A stretch of 64,000 nt of DNA from Camelus bactrianus. Taxonomy: Eukaryota; Chordata; Mammalia; Artiodactyla; Camelidae. Each line of letters starts with the position of its first letter. Within the stretch, counting starts at the first letter, position 1. A program made the translations under genes and the position numbers. The notes below the pieces were generated by a model, which was not told where the DNA came from, searched no databases, and worked only from the letters and a program-made list of their open reading frames with translations. Where the stretch lies: the NCBI RefSeq assembly GCF_048773025.1, contig NC_133558.1, positions 21,062,501 to 21,126,500 of the forward strand, written 5' to 3'. Positions 36,246-47,267 of the stretch are shown in pieces.

Positions 36246-36290
36246 AGACAAATCGCTGAGCGCCCCAGCCCAGCATCATCAGTCACTAGG
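36246..36290 (-). promoter_or_regulatory. HLA-DMB: DMB class II X box with degenerate Y-box position
   Basis: On the minus strand CCTAGTGACTGATGATG (36274-36290) fits the X1-X2 box bound by RFX and CREB in class II promoters. Eighteen bases further on, the exact spacing found in the DMA promoter, the Y position reads CGATTTGTCT instead of TGATTGGTTT, so the NF-Y CCAAT/ATTGG core is lost. A CCAAT core in the opposite direction lies at 36217-36221. The RFX, CREB, NF-Y, CIITA architecture is established for class II genes; its operation here is inferred. Confidence 0.75.
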
Positions 36291-37500
36291 TAAATCTCAT
36301 CCTGCCCTAGGCTTTAAACAACTCCTGGTGTCTTTCTTAACTCTTCTCCTGTGGAATAGGAGGATTTCCCTAGATAAATGGAGAGAATCATTGCATTCTT
36401 CCCAGGATGTATGTAGCCTAGACTGCCCACTGGTTTACCTGTTTCTTCTCAAAGTTCTCCCAAAGACTGGGACTAGATAACCTCTCTTGTTCCTTAAAGG
36501 GAAGTTACTTGGGAAATTAACCCTTGGTTATATAACCCTAGGTCTGTCCTATCACAACAGGACAAGGGGCCCTCCTGGGGAGGTGGCAGAGGCAGGGCTG
36601 CTGAGAAGGAAGCAGGCACAGGGAGAGTGCAGTTATCTGGCCCTAAAACAAGATGCAGATTAAGGGAAGCAGTTCCACCTTAGAGATCAGGGCCACAACC
36701 CTGGAAATCACTCCCTGGGCCTCCACTGCTTCTTCTGTACTAGCCAAGCAGGCTCCTTTCTGCTTTCTGCTCTCTGGAGCCAGGAAACCCTATGCTCCTA
36801 CCTTCTGAACCATCTCAGGGCAGACCACAGGGCAACTCCACTTAAATCCCTTGATAAACAGCTGGTGACGGGCCAGTGCCCAGAGCTCACTTGTCTCCCC
36901 CAACTCAAAACTGTCCCGTGTGTTTCCCCTACTGGTCCCATGTGTCCTGGGGCAGGAGCTCGCATTATGAGGCCACTAGAAAAATGAGATAAAGCTTCCC
37001 TACTTTTCTCCCCCTGGAAAAGACAGATTTTCAATGGCAATTCATGGTCATTGTGAACTATACAATTGATAGATTTTTCCATTACACATTTAAAACTCTT
37101 AAGTTGGCTTCTCCGGGCTCCCCACCAGTCTTCAGAGCTGCCTTGGTTTCTGAACACTCTTGAATTTGACTTAATAGCGAGCTAAACAAAAGGGGATTAG
37201 GCGGGAACCCCTTGATACCACACTAATTTGTCCTCCCTCAAAGTCCCTGACCCCAAGAGAATCTGATATTTATGAAGAAAAAAGGGAAGGAGGGGAAAAA
37301 GCATGTACCAAAACAGAATACCAAGATGATTATCAGAAAAAAAGACTTGTTTTGAGTAACTAGTTGAGCTTAACTGAAGCTCCACCCCAACTCTCAACCC
37401 CATCTTGGTTATAAGATTGTTCTGCACTTTAACGTCTCTAATGAACCATTAAGTGTGTTGAATGGGCAGAAAATAGGGGTGAGGAAGTCCAAAATTTGCT
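36291..37500. other. Intergenic DNA upstream of DMB
   Basis: No further gene or clear repeat was recognised. Open frames at 36798-37157 and 37197-37427 (minus) have no family features. Confidence 0.4.
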
Positions 37501-37504
37501 GTGC

Positions 37505-37630
37505 TGCTACTTTGTGACAGATGCTGTGCTAAGCAGACCCTTTACACACTGTCTCACTTCATCTCAGAAGACCTGTTAGTTGTCCTCATTTTAGAGTTTG
37601 GAAAACAGGTCTAAAGAGTCACCCCCAAGG
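37505..37630 (-). repeat. MIR SINE (old), antisense
   Basis: 'tgacagatgctgtgctaagcagaccctttacac', 'ctcatttta' and 'ggtctaaagagtcacccccaaggtct' follow the reverse MIR consensus, including the ancestral 'aggtcacacagct' position. Confidence 0.6.
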
Positions 37631-37639
37631 TCTAGAGGT

Positions 37640-37668
<29 letters not shown>
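37640..37668. repeat. (AC)n microsatellite
   Basis: About 13 AC units directly after the MIR fragment. Confidence 0.9.
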
Positions 37669-37670
<2 letters not shown>

Positions 37671-39410
37671 CGTGCCCACACGCTCACTACATCCTGGGAC
37701 TGAGATGACCCACATAAAGGTAGCTTGTGGCCGCCTCCCCTGAGAAAAGGAGAAAGAGAAGAGCCACCCCATCCTTCTAAGTCTTATCTTTCCGATTCAC
37801 AGTTCCTTCTGCTCTTAGAACCAGTGTCTCTTCCACTTTCTCTTTCGACAGTTTCAGATTTGTGTGACTTCTCCTACACACATGCACACTTCTTCCTCCC
37901 ATCTCTCCTTCTCCCCCTAAGTAGGCGCTGAGTGTAATCTTGCAGGAACCAGGTATTGGGATCCTTTTCAATGTCTACAAAACCCACCCTGGCACAGGAA
38001 CACTCATGGGGTCCTCCATGGTCACTCTGGTGCAGCCCTCTGCCAGCTCACTGAGGCTCAGCGAGTTCCCTCTCGTGTCTGAGTCTCTGCTCTGGCAGCC
38101 AAAGGAGATGTGAAACCTTCCCACAAGGCAACAGCAGGAAATGTAGAAGATTTCACTTCTCTATTAATGAGAAGACTGAGGGTGTTTTTTAGAATCAAGC
38201 AGGACAGAAAAAACCAAAACCACAGACCTGTGCTCAGTGAAGCGGTTTCTTTCTTCCCCTCTTCCTCCTAACCTTTTTTTTTTTTTTTTTTTTTTTTTAC
38301 AGACATAGCTCTGTCCCCTACCTGCAGTCAACCCAAAAGAATATTTCAACTGTCCTATCTATGTTGGTGAGTGGATAATTATTTATGCAGCATCAGGACT
38401 GCAGAAGTTTGGGAACTCCAGCCAGCTTCCCATATGATGTCCCTCTTTTCCTGCCACTACACAAGGGCCCAAAGAGTGAGTCCTCTCCTTTCCTGCTGCC
38501 TCTTCCCCTAGTCTGGCCACCACAGGCCAGAAGTGGACTAACCATGATGTTTATGTGCAAAGCATTACAGGGAAAACCAAGAGCTAAGAAATGTGGACTC
38601 TGCCCCCACATCTTTCGCTTGTGGGGAGTGAGAACAAATATTTACAAAGAGAAGAGTTTATGTTAAAGTAAGCAATAAGGCCAGTGGACTTAAAAGAGAA
38701 AAGAGAAGTCATTGCGGGTTTGGTGGCCAGGAAGTCCTCTCCATTGAGTGGGCTGGATTTGCATCGGAGAAGAGGAAGGCAGTTGGCATTGTGGTCTTGG
38801 CACAAGCTTGGCCATGTTATAAGGTGCTCTTGGGGGTCTACCAGGTACTTGGACTGGCTAAAACAAAATGAGCTACAGTAACGTCACTGGCATTGCACAT
38901 TGCAGAAAGTCATAAATTCGTTCTTATGTTTTTTCTGAGAATATGGCCATAAAAATAAATCTCTTCTAGTTACTTCCTAAGGTTCCCTCCTGGAAGTTCT
39001 CAGGTTCCTCTTCTGGACAGATGGTTTTAACTCAAGCCTCTGTGGTATAAACTCAAAATTTCCTCAATCTGTCAGTCATTTGTAATTTAAAACCAATAGC
39101 AGGAGACCACATTGTGACTTCCTTCAGTGTCTTTTCAAAACTACACACTTCTGCATCCCACCAGGATTACATTACTTCCCAGTTGTCCAACCTCACCCCC
39201 ACCCACCTCCCACCTTACTTCTCTCAGGGCTCTCCCTCTTCTCTACCAAGATTCACTGCTCTAGACCCTGATGTTTGGGTTGCTGTTGCTGTAACTAGTT
39301 CAACATCCTTCCTTCCTGCAGCCAAATCACTTGAACTACTAGAGGATAGTCTACCTGATTTGCCACCGTGACTCTTGAGTAATATTATTCTTTCTCTGTC
39401 TTAACTATGA
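37669..39410. other. Intergenic DNA, nothing recognised
   Basis: Contains a run of about 26 T at 38273-38298. No gene or regulatory element was identified; short open frames on both strands have no family features. Confidence 0.4.
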
Positions 39411-39414
39411 GAAA

Positions 39415-39525
39415 ATAGAGACAGAGGCAGTTTAGTGATTGCCCAGTTTTACCCAGATGCTAGGCATTAGCACCATGACTTGAACTCAGGATTTATGATC
39501 CTAAATCCTAGGCTCCTAATAATCA
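39415..39525 (-). repeat. MIR SINE fragment (antisense)
   Basis: 'gaaaatagagacagaggcagtttagtgattgcccag' and 'gacttgaactcaggatttatgatcc' follow the antisense MIR order. Confidence 0.5.
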
Positions 39526-39539
39526 GTTAGAAAATAATT

Positions 39540-41000
39540 GAAAATTGCCAACCATTTATAATAGTAATTTTAAAACTATAACATATTTAGAAATTAACAA
39601 ACAAAAGCATAAGAATTTTATGGGAAAAAAGATACTTTATTAATATACACAGACGAAGAACTCAAGAAGCAAAGAGACATACCATATTCATGGATGAGGC
39701 ATCCTAACATAATGAAGAAGTCCAATTTCCTCCCAAATTGCTAACCTACATGCTGTCCCAAACAAAATCATAGCAGAATTTGGGGAGAACTTGACAAGCT
39801 GATTTTAAAATGTACCAGATAATAAAGTCCATGAGTATCTTAGACAATTTTGATAAAGAAGAGCAAAATGTGTTTTTTTGGGGAGGTGAGCTGGCAAAGG
39901 AAATGAAACTAGCCCTACCAAATTTTTATACATATTAAAAAGCCATAATAATTGAAACATGGCTAAGTGGACCCAGGAACTGACAAACCAACTGAACTGA
40001 ATAATCCAGAGACAAATCCATGCATTTAGGGAAATTTGGAATAAAATTCCTAGGAATAAATTGAATATTTGATAAACAGTATTAAGAAGATCAATTTAAT
40101 GTATTGAGAAGAAGAAAGTTGTACCCATACTCACACCATATAGAAAAATTCCAGATCAATAAAGATCTGACTATGAAAGGAAAACAATAGCACCAATAGA
40201 AGAAGGCATAGTGGCAGGTCATCTAGGGCCAGATAAATATAAGGCAAAGTTATTTTACCCAAAATTATTCATGAGAAAAGAGAGAATTACCTTACATATA
40301 AGTTTGTGGGGGGGTTTTCTCTCCAAATTATGCCCACTCTCTCAAAGTTGTTTGGAGAAGATACATTATCCTTAAATGATTTCAATTAATAAAGACGTGA
40401 GGAACTTCCATAATGTTTTCCACAGTGGCTCCACCAATTTACACTCCTACCAACAGTGCACAAGGATTCACCAACAGCATGGAGATGCCTCAAAAAAATT
40501 AAAAATAGAACTACCATCTGATCTAGCAATTCCGCTGGTAGGTATTTATCCAAAGAAAATGAAAACACTAATTCAAAAAGATATATGCACTCCCATGTTC
40601 ACTGTAACATTATTTACAGTGGGCAGGGTATGGAAACAACCTAACTGTCCATCAATGGATGAATGGATAAATAAATTATATATATATAATAAATAAATTA
40701 TTATATATATAAATTATTATATATATAATGGAATATTATTCAGCCATAAAAAAGATTGAAATTTTGCCATTTGCAACAACAGGGAAGGACCTTGAGGGCA
40801 TTGTGTGAATTGAAATAAGTCAGATAGAGAAAGAAAAACACCATATGATCTCTCTTATATGTGGAATCTAAAAATACAAATAAACAAAAACAAAAGAATA
40901 ACTAAGCTTGTGGAAACAGAGAACAGAACAGATTTGTGGTTGCCAGAGGCCAGGGGCAAGAGGTAGGAGAAATGGACATAGTTTTTGGTGGGGTTTTTTT
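39540..41000 (+). mobile_element. L1 3' half, possibly two joined copies
   Basis: The first part (39580-40290) matches late ORF2 ('caaagagacataccatattcatggatgagg', 'ccaatttcctcccaaattg'). The second (about 40395-41000) is better preserved and reads 'ttttccacagtggctccaccaatttacactcctaccaacag', 'gaacaaccatctgatctagcaattcc'-type text, 'aatattattcagccataaaaaag' and a 3' UTR segment with 'ttgccagaggccaggg'. The difference in divergence suggests two insertions. An AT-rich expansion at about 40674-40735 interrupts the second. Confidence 0.85.
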
Positions 41001-41559
41001 AGTTTAAATAAATTGATTTGCTTTTTACATAAATGAATAAAAAAATTTACAAGTTATTAGCCTACTCAAAAATAACTACATGAGAAGAATCAAATAAAAA
41101 TTGTTTTATGAAATATGAGAGTAGAGACAGTATTATGCTTACATTTATATTATGCTATAAAATATGTGATTTTAAATTTGTGAGTTAGTAACTAGTTAGC
41201 AGACATTTGACTATTTCCCTGTAACTCCTATGTATCTAAAACTTTACATCTTGACACTGGTTAAAAATCTTTTAAAATATTCTCATTGAGAAAATGGAGA
41301 ATCACTCTATCATGTTGTATCCTAGCAAAAATTTGTAACTTTACTGCCTTGGGGTTCGAAAGGATCTTTTAAGATTATAAAAGCACAAATTATATGGGTT
41401 TTGACTCTCAAAATGAAATAATTCTGTTCAGGGAAGGAACTGTATACAAAGTTAACTGCTGAGCAGCAAAGTGTTAAGAAAGGACTTGCAATATTTATAC
41501 TGACATAAGATTACTATATAGAATATATCAGAAATCCCCACAATTTCATAAGAAAAAGA

Positions 41560-41840
41560 CGAGAAACAGCAATGTTTAAGAGAGAGAAAAGATATGAATC
41601 AGCAAGTCACAGAACAAGAAGCCCGTGAGAAGAATCCTGGCCTCACTAGTACTGAGAGAAAGGCAAATTAAAACACGATACCACTTTATACCTACTGTAT
41701 TGCCAACATTTGAAAGTCAAATAATTTCTAGCATTAGTGACAATAAAGGAAAATGAGAAACACCTTCCTCTGTTGGTGGGAGTGCAAACTGTTTATGATC
41801 CCTGACTTACTGACATTACAAACTAGAAGTGTGAAAAAAA
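41560..41840 (+). mobile_element. Old L1 fragment
   Basis: 'gagagaaaggcaaattaaaacacgataccacttta', 'gaaacaccttcctctgttggtgggagtgcaaac' correspond to the late ORF2/3' end of old L1s. Short and broken. Confidence 0.7.
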
Positions 41841-41859
41841 TTGACACATGAAACAAGGC

Positions 41860-42140
41860 AGCGTATCCGTGAGAGTAAAGCCTGGGTTGAGTGTGCTAAG
41901 TCTTGGAAGAGTTCAAGAAAGGTCAGTGAGGGCTGAAGAATTGGGAACAGATTCATGGAGGGGGTGGAACTTGGGTTGGAGCTCTAGGGTTGGTTAAGAT
42001 GAGAACAAGCTCAGCCAAAAAGAGAATGCATTCCGGTGAGAGGGAAATATCTGGGCAGTTCCCCTCAAGTGAAGACAGACATGATACCTTCAAGGAAAAT
42101 GATGAGAACTGATTCACTCAAAACAGGATTCCTGCTGGGA
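41860..42140 (-). repeat. L2 LINE fragment (antisense), probable
   Basis: 'gaacagattcatggagggggtggaacttgggttggag' and 'gagaatgcattccggtgagagg' resemble antisense L2, the same purine-rich wording as the copies at 47-49 kb and 56-58 kb. Confidence 0.55.
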
Positions 42141-42239
42141 AGAGTGGGTCATATTTTTTTTATTAGAAGGGGGACACCAGACTAGAGAGGGTCTGGAATG
42201 CTTCTCGAGTATTCTAAGTGACAGTATCACAGAATGCTT

Positions 42240-42350
42240 GATCTCAGAGCATCTAACCTAAGTCTATCATTTCATAGATGAGGAGTTTGAGGCCCAGAGA
42301 GGGGCCATGACTTATCTAAGGTCACACAGCCTATTAAAAGCAGTTTTAAG
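42240..42350 (-). repeat. MIR SINE fragment (antisense)
   Basis: 'tttcatagatgaggagtttgaggcccagagaggggccatgacttatctaaggtcacacagcc' is clear antisense MIR core sequence. Confidence 0.85.
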
Positions 42351-42517
42351 GCTTCACTGGCAGGAAATTTCTGGATAAGCTGGAAAATGGAGAGAGAGAA
42401 ATCAAGAAGAACTAGAAAGTAATAAAAGACAGATGTAGAATGGTAAAGTGGAAAGAAAAAGGAAAACATCTCAACGGGGAACACACCATATTTGAAGGTA
42501 GATTCAAAGTAGGTTCC

Positions 42518-42632
42518 AGAAGAGGGGAGGGTAAGCTCAGTGGTAGATCGCATGCCTATCATGCGTGAAGTCCTGGTTTCAATCCCCAGTACCTCCATTA
42601 AAAAATAAATAAACCCAAATACCTCCCACCTA
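42518..42632 (+). mobile_element. Camelid tRNA-Ala SINE, copy 8
   Basis: 'gagggtaagctcagtggtagatcgcatgcctatcatgcgtgaagtcctggtttcaatccccagtacctcc' with a short A-rich tail. The A box has lost the TA of TAGCTC. Confidence 0.88.
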
Positions 42633-43331
42633 GATTAGATTCCCTGGACCCTAAGGAAAGCAAGAAGAAAAGCATATGCAAAGTGAGTTACCAGCAGATG
42701 TCACGTGCTCCTGTCATGTGCCCATCCACCCAGGACAGCACTGTCACAGGTCTCCTTGGATGATTTACTGAGGCCAAAGAATAAACAGCGTGAAGGGACA
42801 CGTGCATCCTAGGCCCTTTTAGGCTGCTTGCACTTCCCCTCGGGAGCTTGAATATACTGTTTTCACAAAACCAGTATGGCTGAGTTAGAATAGCATCTGA
42901 AGGCTTCTTTATCCCACTTTGAGCTCTTGTTTTCCCAGCTAGGATGAAGGTTGAAGGCAGTTATATATTTTTCAAGGCAGCCTGTACTTGACATTAACAT
43001 TTTCACAAGCAGTGAAGTGCAAAAAAAAAAAAAAAATCGAAACAAAAACCAAAACCCTACTAGCAGCTCCTCCACCATTTGTGAGCAGATTATCATAAAG
43101 TGGCTGTGCCTTCATTTCTCACATATTTTGCACAAACTGATCCGAGTAGAAGCCATCGTGTGGTGCTGAGACCAGGGGCCGGGAGTCAGCTGAGGAATTG
43201 GGGGTTTTCCCATTTCTCTCCGGAACGAGGACAAGCTGTTCAAGTAGAGGCATGTTGAATTTGAAATGACAACCTACTTGAGTTAAAATATCCAGAAATA
43301 AATATCATGAGTTAAAAAAGAAGCCACATCA

Positions 43332-43613
43332 ATATTAAGAAGTAAGATTTATTGCCTTGATGTGGATGGGATGTGGTCGTGATAGGAAGGCTGCTCTGGG
43401 TTCCCTTGGATGCAAGACCAGGGACAGCAGAGCCCCCAGCTTAGAAACTTGTACACACACTCACACACACGCACACACACACACACACACACACCCCAGG
43501 GGAGTCCCAGGGCCTTCTGCTCTGAGAAGAGATCCTAGGCAGGATGTGGGAAACCTGAACATCTCCTGCTTGGATGGCTAAAGTTCTTGGCATCAGACTC
43601 TGGTCAAGAAGAG
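43332..43613 (-). other. HLA-DMA: DMA 3' UTR with polyadenylation signal and (TG)n tract
   Basis: Lies between the exon 5 stop and an AATAAA signal (plus-strand TTTATT at 43348-43353), predicting cleavage near 43330. A dinucleotide repeat at 43450-43494 falls inside the UTR and would be a (UG)n run in the mRNA. Confidence 0.75.
43450..43494. repeat. (CA)n/(TG)n microsatellite in the DMA 3' UTR
   Basis: About 20 CA units with three interruptions. It sits between the DMA stop codon and its poly(A) signal. Confidence 0.9.
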
Positions 43614-46600
43614 TCAGTCTGAGGAGAGAGGAGGGTGAAGGAAAGCCATCAGGGGGGTTCTCTTCTGGTCTGCAACACACTCTACAGAAGTTGATCTCTC
43701 CTTGTCTCCAAATCATCTCCAAGCACCCCTCCTACAGCCCCCCAATCACTCCCCTCCCACTCCAAGCCATTCTTGTGAACTATAACTCTGTGTGTGGACC
43801 TGGGACCCCAACTCGGAGGATGTCCTATGGTGCTCAATACAGGCCTCCCCACCCACAGGCTTGAGGATCACTGCATGTGCCCCCCATTGCACAGGATAGT
43901 CCTGGCACACCCACCCGGCTCCAGATGCCCTGACGTACCACGTAAGCAAGGCTTTCGGAAGTAGATGATGAGGACCAAGCCAACAATGATGCCCAACACA
44001 CCCAGGCCAAAGGCCACGCCGCACAGCACATTCTCCAGAAGGTCTGAGGGCAGCGCATTCTGGGGCACTGGAGAAAACAGGGAGCAGGTCAGCCTGGAGA
44101 CCTGGCTGGGGAGCCCCCTACCCAGGGGGATTATGTGGGTGTCTAGGATGACAAGGAAGAAACTGAGGCATGGAAGATCGGGGTTGACTCAGAGTGAGAA
44201 TGGACTAAACAAGGGCCAAGTGGAGAAAGAAGCCCTCCCATGGGTCTACCCCTTTTCTGCCTCCAAAAGGAACCAGGTTTCCAGGGAAAAGGGTCTCACC
44301 CCAATAGGCAATTGCCGTGTAGCTGTCAATCTCATGGGTCACGATGCAGGAGAAAAGGTCATAGGGTGTCGGTGTGAAGTTTAAGTAAGAAAAGGCCTGG
44401 AAGCTGAGTCCATCAACAGCTGAGACAAAAGTGGGCCCGACTCCTTCCACGGGGGCCGCATGATGTTGCCAGTTCACCGTCAGTGTGGGTGGGAAGAGGT
44501 TACTGACAAAACAGACCAGCGTGTTGGGCTTGCCAAACTCCAGGGGCTTCAGTGTGAACACCTCAGCAATGGGGAGCCCTGTGGAGGGGTCGAGGTGTGA
44601 GGGAAAGAAGCCACTAGTTTAGATGGTACCCCAGTGATTGGAGAGGGGACGTGGCATATAGTGGGGAGGGCAGAGACAGTGTCAATGGGGATGAGCTTTG
44701 GGAGGAAAGATGAGGGAGGAGCTGAGCTCTGCGGGAGGTCTTCTGCCAGACAAGAACCAGACCTGGACCAAATCCAGGCCACTCTGGACTCTCCATCCTG
44801 ACTTCCTGCAGCACTTCCTATCTAGACCTCACATGGGCATCTGATCACATGTTGTCTTCTCATTAAAAATGCAGGCACATCATCAGATAGTTCCATTCTC
44901 CCCTTCTATCTTGGGAGCATAGTAACACAAGCATTAATACTCAATAGGCATACACTGGTCCCTGCTGAATTCATCAAGTTCAAGAAATAGTTTTGAATGC
45001 CTATTACTTCCTAGGGACTTGTCTTCTGCCCCACCACAAACACAGAGTGCAGCTCAAGGCTGGTAGAAAAATCACGGTCCAAGGGGAGAACCAGAAGGCA
45101 TGAGAGATGGGGAGCTGGTGAGAAGGGGAATAACTCAGGTTACAGTAAGATTGAGAGTGCAGCCCACCTCCCAAAGAAACCTCTGACCTCTAGACACTGG
45201 GATTTTCCCTTCAAGTTGTGGGCCGATTTCCTCAATCATTGCCTGGCAGAATCCTTTGTCAAAGAAAATGGTGGATGAATCTCCAGACTTGTGAGCCCAG
45301 TCAGCAAATTCAGGCAGGCGAGGCACTCGGATGTTCTGGGAAAAGTCGAAGGAGAAAAGCTGGTCCTCGTCGTAGGTCTCAGAGAGCCCCACGTTGGGAC
45401 TGGCATTCTGGCAGTACATCGTGTGCAGGAACGTGTGGTTTTGCAGCTCATCCCGCCACCCTGGGGCAGGAGCTGCAAAACAGACAGTGTGGGATTCAGG
45501 AAGGTGGAAGCCTCCTCCTCTTTAGCTTGGAAAGCAGCAAGGTCTGCTCAGGGAGATGGGGGAGAGTTGAGGTGTCACCCATCTCATGTCGGTCACTTAG
45601 GCTCACCCTCCCGATGGGGGCAAAAAAGAAATTACGGGACCTCTCCAAATTTCCCCAGGCATGAAAAGGCCAACTGTCTGAAGTTGTGAAAAGTAAAAAA
45701 AACTCTACTGTCTAAAGTGACAGATTCAGAGTCATGATGTTGGTTGTGTTTTTTGCCCAAAGGCACTCAGTCAAGGAGGTAAGTGGTGGCTGAAATCTAG
45801 CCTGTGTCCTACTCACCAAGCCATGCCTCCTGGCACAGGGCTACATCCTCCCAAAGGGGAGACCTTTGTCTAATTCCCAGAAGGCCATCATACTGTCTTG
45901 TGAAGGACCTGGGTGGGTTCCCCAGTCTTCACCTGGGTGGGTGAAAGAATGGTCGTGGCCTCCCTAAGCCATAGATGACATTGCCCCATCCTATCCCCAG
46001 ACACACATGGCAGACTGAAAAACCAGTCTCCAGGCTTCTTTTCAGCCACTTCATTGGCACTATGTCTCTCTGAAAATATCTTCCCAAGCCTGCAGAATGG
46101 CACCACAGCTGCATAAAATAATCTCTGTTCTTTGAAACGCCTGGCAGGAATCCCCCCAGCCAAGAGGAAAACTCCTCAAAATGCAATACTCAGAAAGATA
46201 GAGTAAGAGGGATCCTCCAGATTATTCTTCCATTATGCCCCATTCTTTGCAGAGAAGGAAAGTAAGGACCAATAAAGTTAAGAGAATTTTCAAGAATCAC
46301 AAGGTGAATTGATGACAGAGTGAGGACCAAACAGGAACAGTGGAAATAACTTGTTTTGTTCAAATCCCAGCTCTACCACTTTCCAACTGTGTAAACTTGC
46401 ACAAGTTACTTAAACCCTGAGTCTCATTTTCTTCATCTCTAAAAGAGATACAGTAATCCCTGCTTCGCGAGGTTGTTTTAAACGGAGCGTCTGAAGCACC
46501 TCTGACATTGCCGTCCGTCCATCATGGCTCTCTTTCCCAATTCTGCTACCGTTTCCACTTTCTCATGATACTCTCACCATTTACAGAGCACAAGATTCCT

Positions 46601-46753
46601 TTTCAAATACCCTGGGTTGGCTCCCTAGGCTCTAATCCAGAAGTAAAAGGGAGGTACTGTCATACCTTCGGGGGCAGTCCAGGAGTGGGGCAGCAGCCAC
46701 AGAAGGTATAGCAGCCATAACAGTGCAGCTCCCTGGCTCAGCTCATGATCCAT
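43614..46753 (-). CDS. HLA-DMA: MHC class II DM alpha chain, complete five-exon gene
   Basis: The partner of DM beta in the peptide-exchange catalyst of late endosomes. Coding exons, all phase 1 with GT-AG borders: 46666-46753 (signal peptide; MDHELSQGAALLWLL, then HSWTAPE), 45188-45472 (alpha1; ELQNHTFLH, YDEDQLFSFDFSQN, EFADWAH), 44300-44578 (Ig-type alpha2; C147-C202, NTLVCFVSNLFPP, DLFSCIVTHEI), 43939-44067 (connecting peptide and TM; NALPSDLLENVL, GVLGIIVGLVLIIYF) and 43614-43618 (last residue and stop). The total is 261 aa, as in human. N-glycosylation sites N41 (NHT) and N191 (NFT) are kept; a third sequon, N52-A-S, replaces human DGS. The end reads KPCLRD against human KPCSGD; exon 5 adds only AC-TGA after a CGTG/GTACG donor. 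The start is set by family length and signal peptide. Confidence 0.97.
46360..46505 (+). repeat. MIR SINE in DMA intron 1
   Basis: 'caaatcccagctctaccactttccaactgtgtaaacttgcacaagttactt', 'tctcattttcttcatct' and 'gaggttgtttta' follow the MIR consensus through its core and 3' half. Antisense to DMA. Confidence 0.9.
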
Positions 46754-46777
46754 ATCTTCACACCACACAGTGGGCTA

Positions 46778-46930
46778 GGAGCTACCGACCAGCTGATCCA
46801 GGTCCTTATATTCTCTTCCCAGACCATGCTTTGCCAGCGCACTTCCCATAACTGCCCCGGCCATTCTGGCTAAACCAATCACAGGAGTGTAGGGTTTAAC
46901 ATCATCAGTTGCTAAGGAGAGACCTGCGGC
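46778..46930 (-). promoter_or_regulatory. HLA-DMA: DMA promoter with class II X and Y boxes
   Basis: On the minus strand an X1-X2 box CCTTAGCAACTGATGATG lies at 46900-46917. Eighteen bases later comes a perfect Y box TGATTGGTTT (46873-46882), the NF-Y site. A possible S box (AGGTCTCTC) precedes X. A TATA-like GAATATAAGG sits at 46804-46813, about 50 bases before the start codon. This is the RFX/CREB/NF-Y/CIITA layout that makes class II genes inducible by interferon-gamma. Order, spacing and core bases are seen directly; control by CIITA is inferred from the family. Confidence 0.88.
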
Positions 46931-47265
46931 CAGCAACCTTCTTACGACTTGGCCTTTTTACTGGGCCAGAGTGGGGTGTGGAGCTGGGATGGGTAGGCAG
47001 TAGAGGACTGTCTGCCTCCTACTGGGGATCCCTCTTTAGTATCTGGCTGTCAGCCTCAGCCTGTAACCGATGGGCTCTTCAGAGCAGCACCGCCCCGTGG
47101 CGGAATGCTGAACTGGGGAAGCCCATCTTCCCACAGCAACGCCCCAAGGCCCTTCAGGCTCTGTCTTCTCCCTCCCAACCCTCCTCCCTCCGAACCCTCC
47201 TCCTCTTTCTTACAAAGGTTATTCTCCTTCAGGCTTTGTTTCTCTTTATTATGCAGAACTATACT
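46931..47265. other. Short spacer 5' of DMA
   Basis: Unique-looking DNA with no further recognised element. Confidence 0.35.
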
Positions 47266-47267
47266 GA

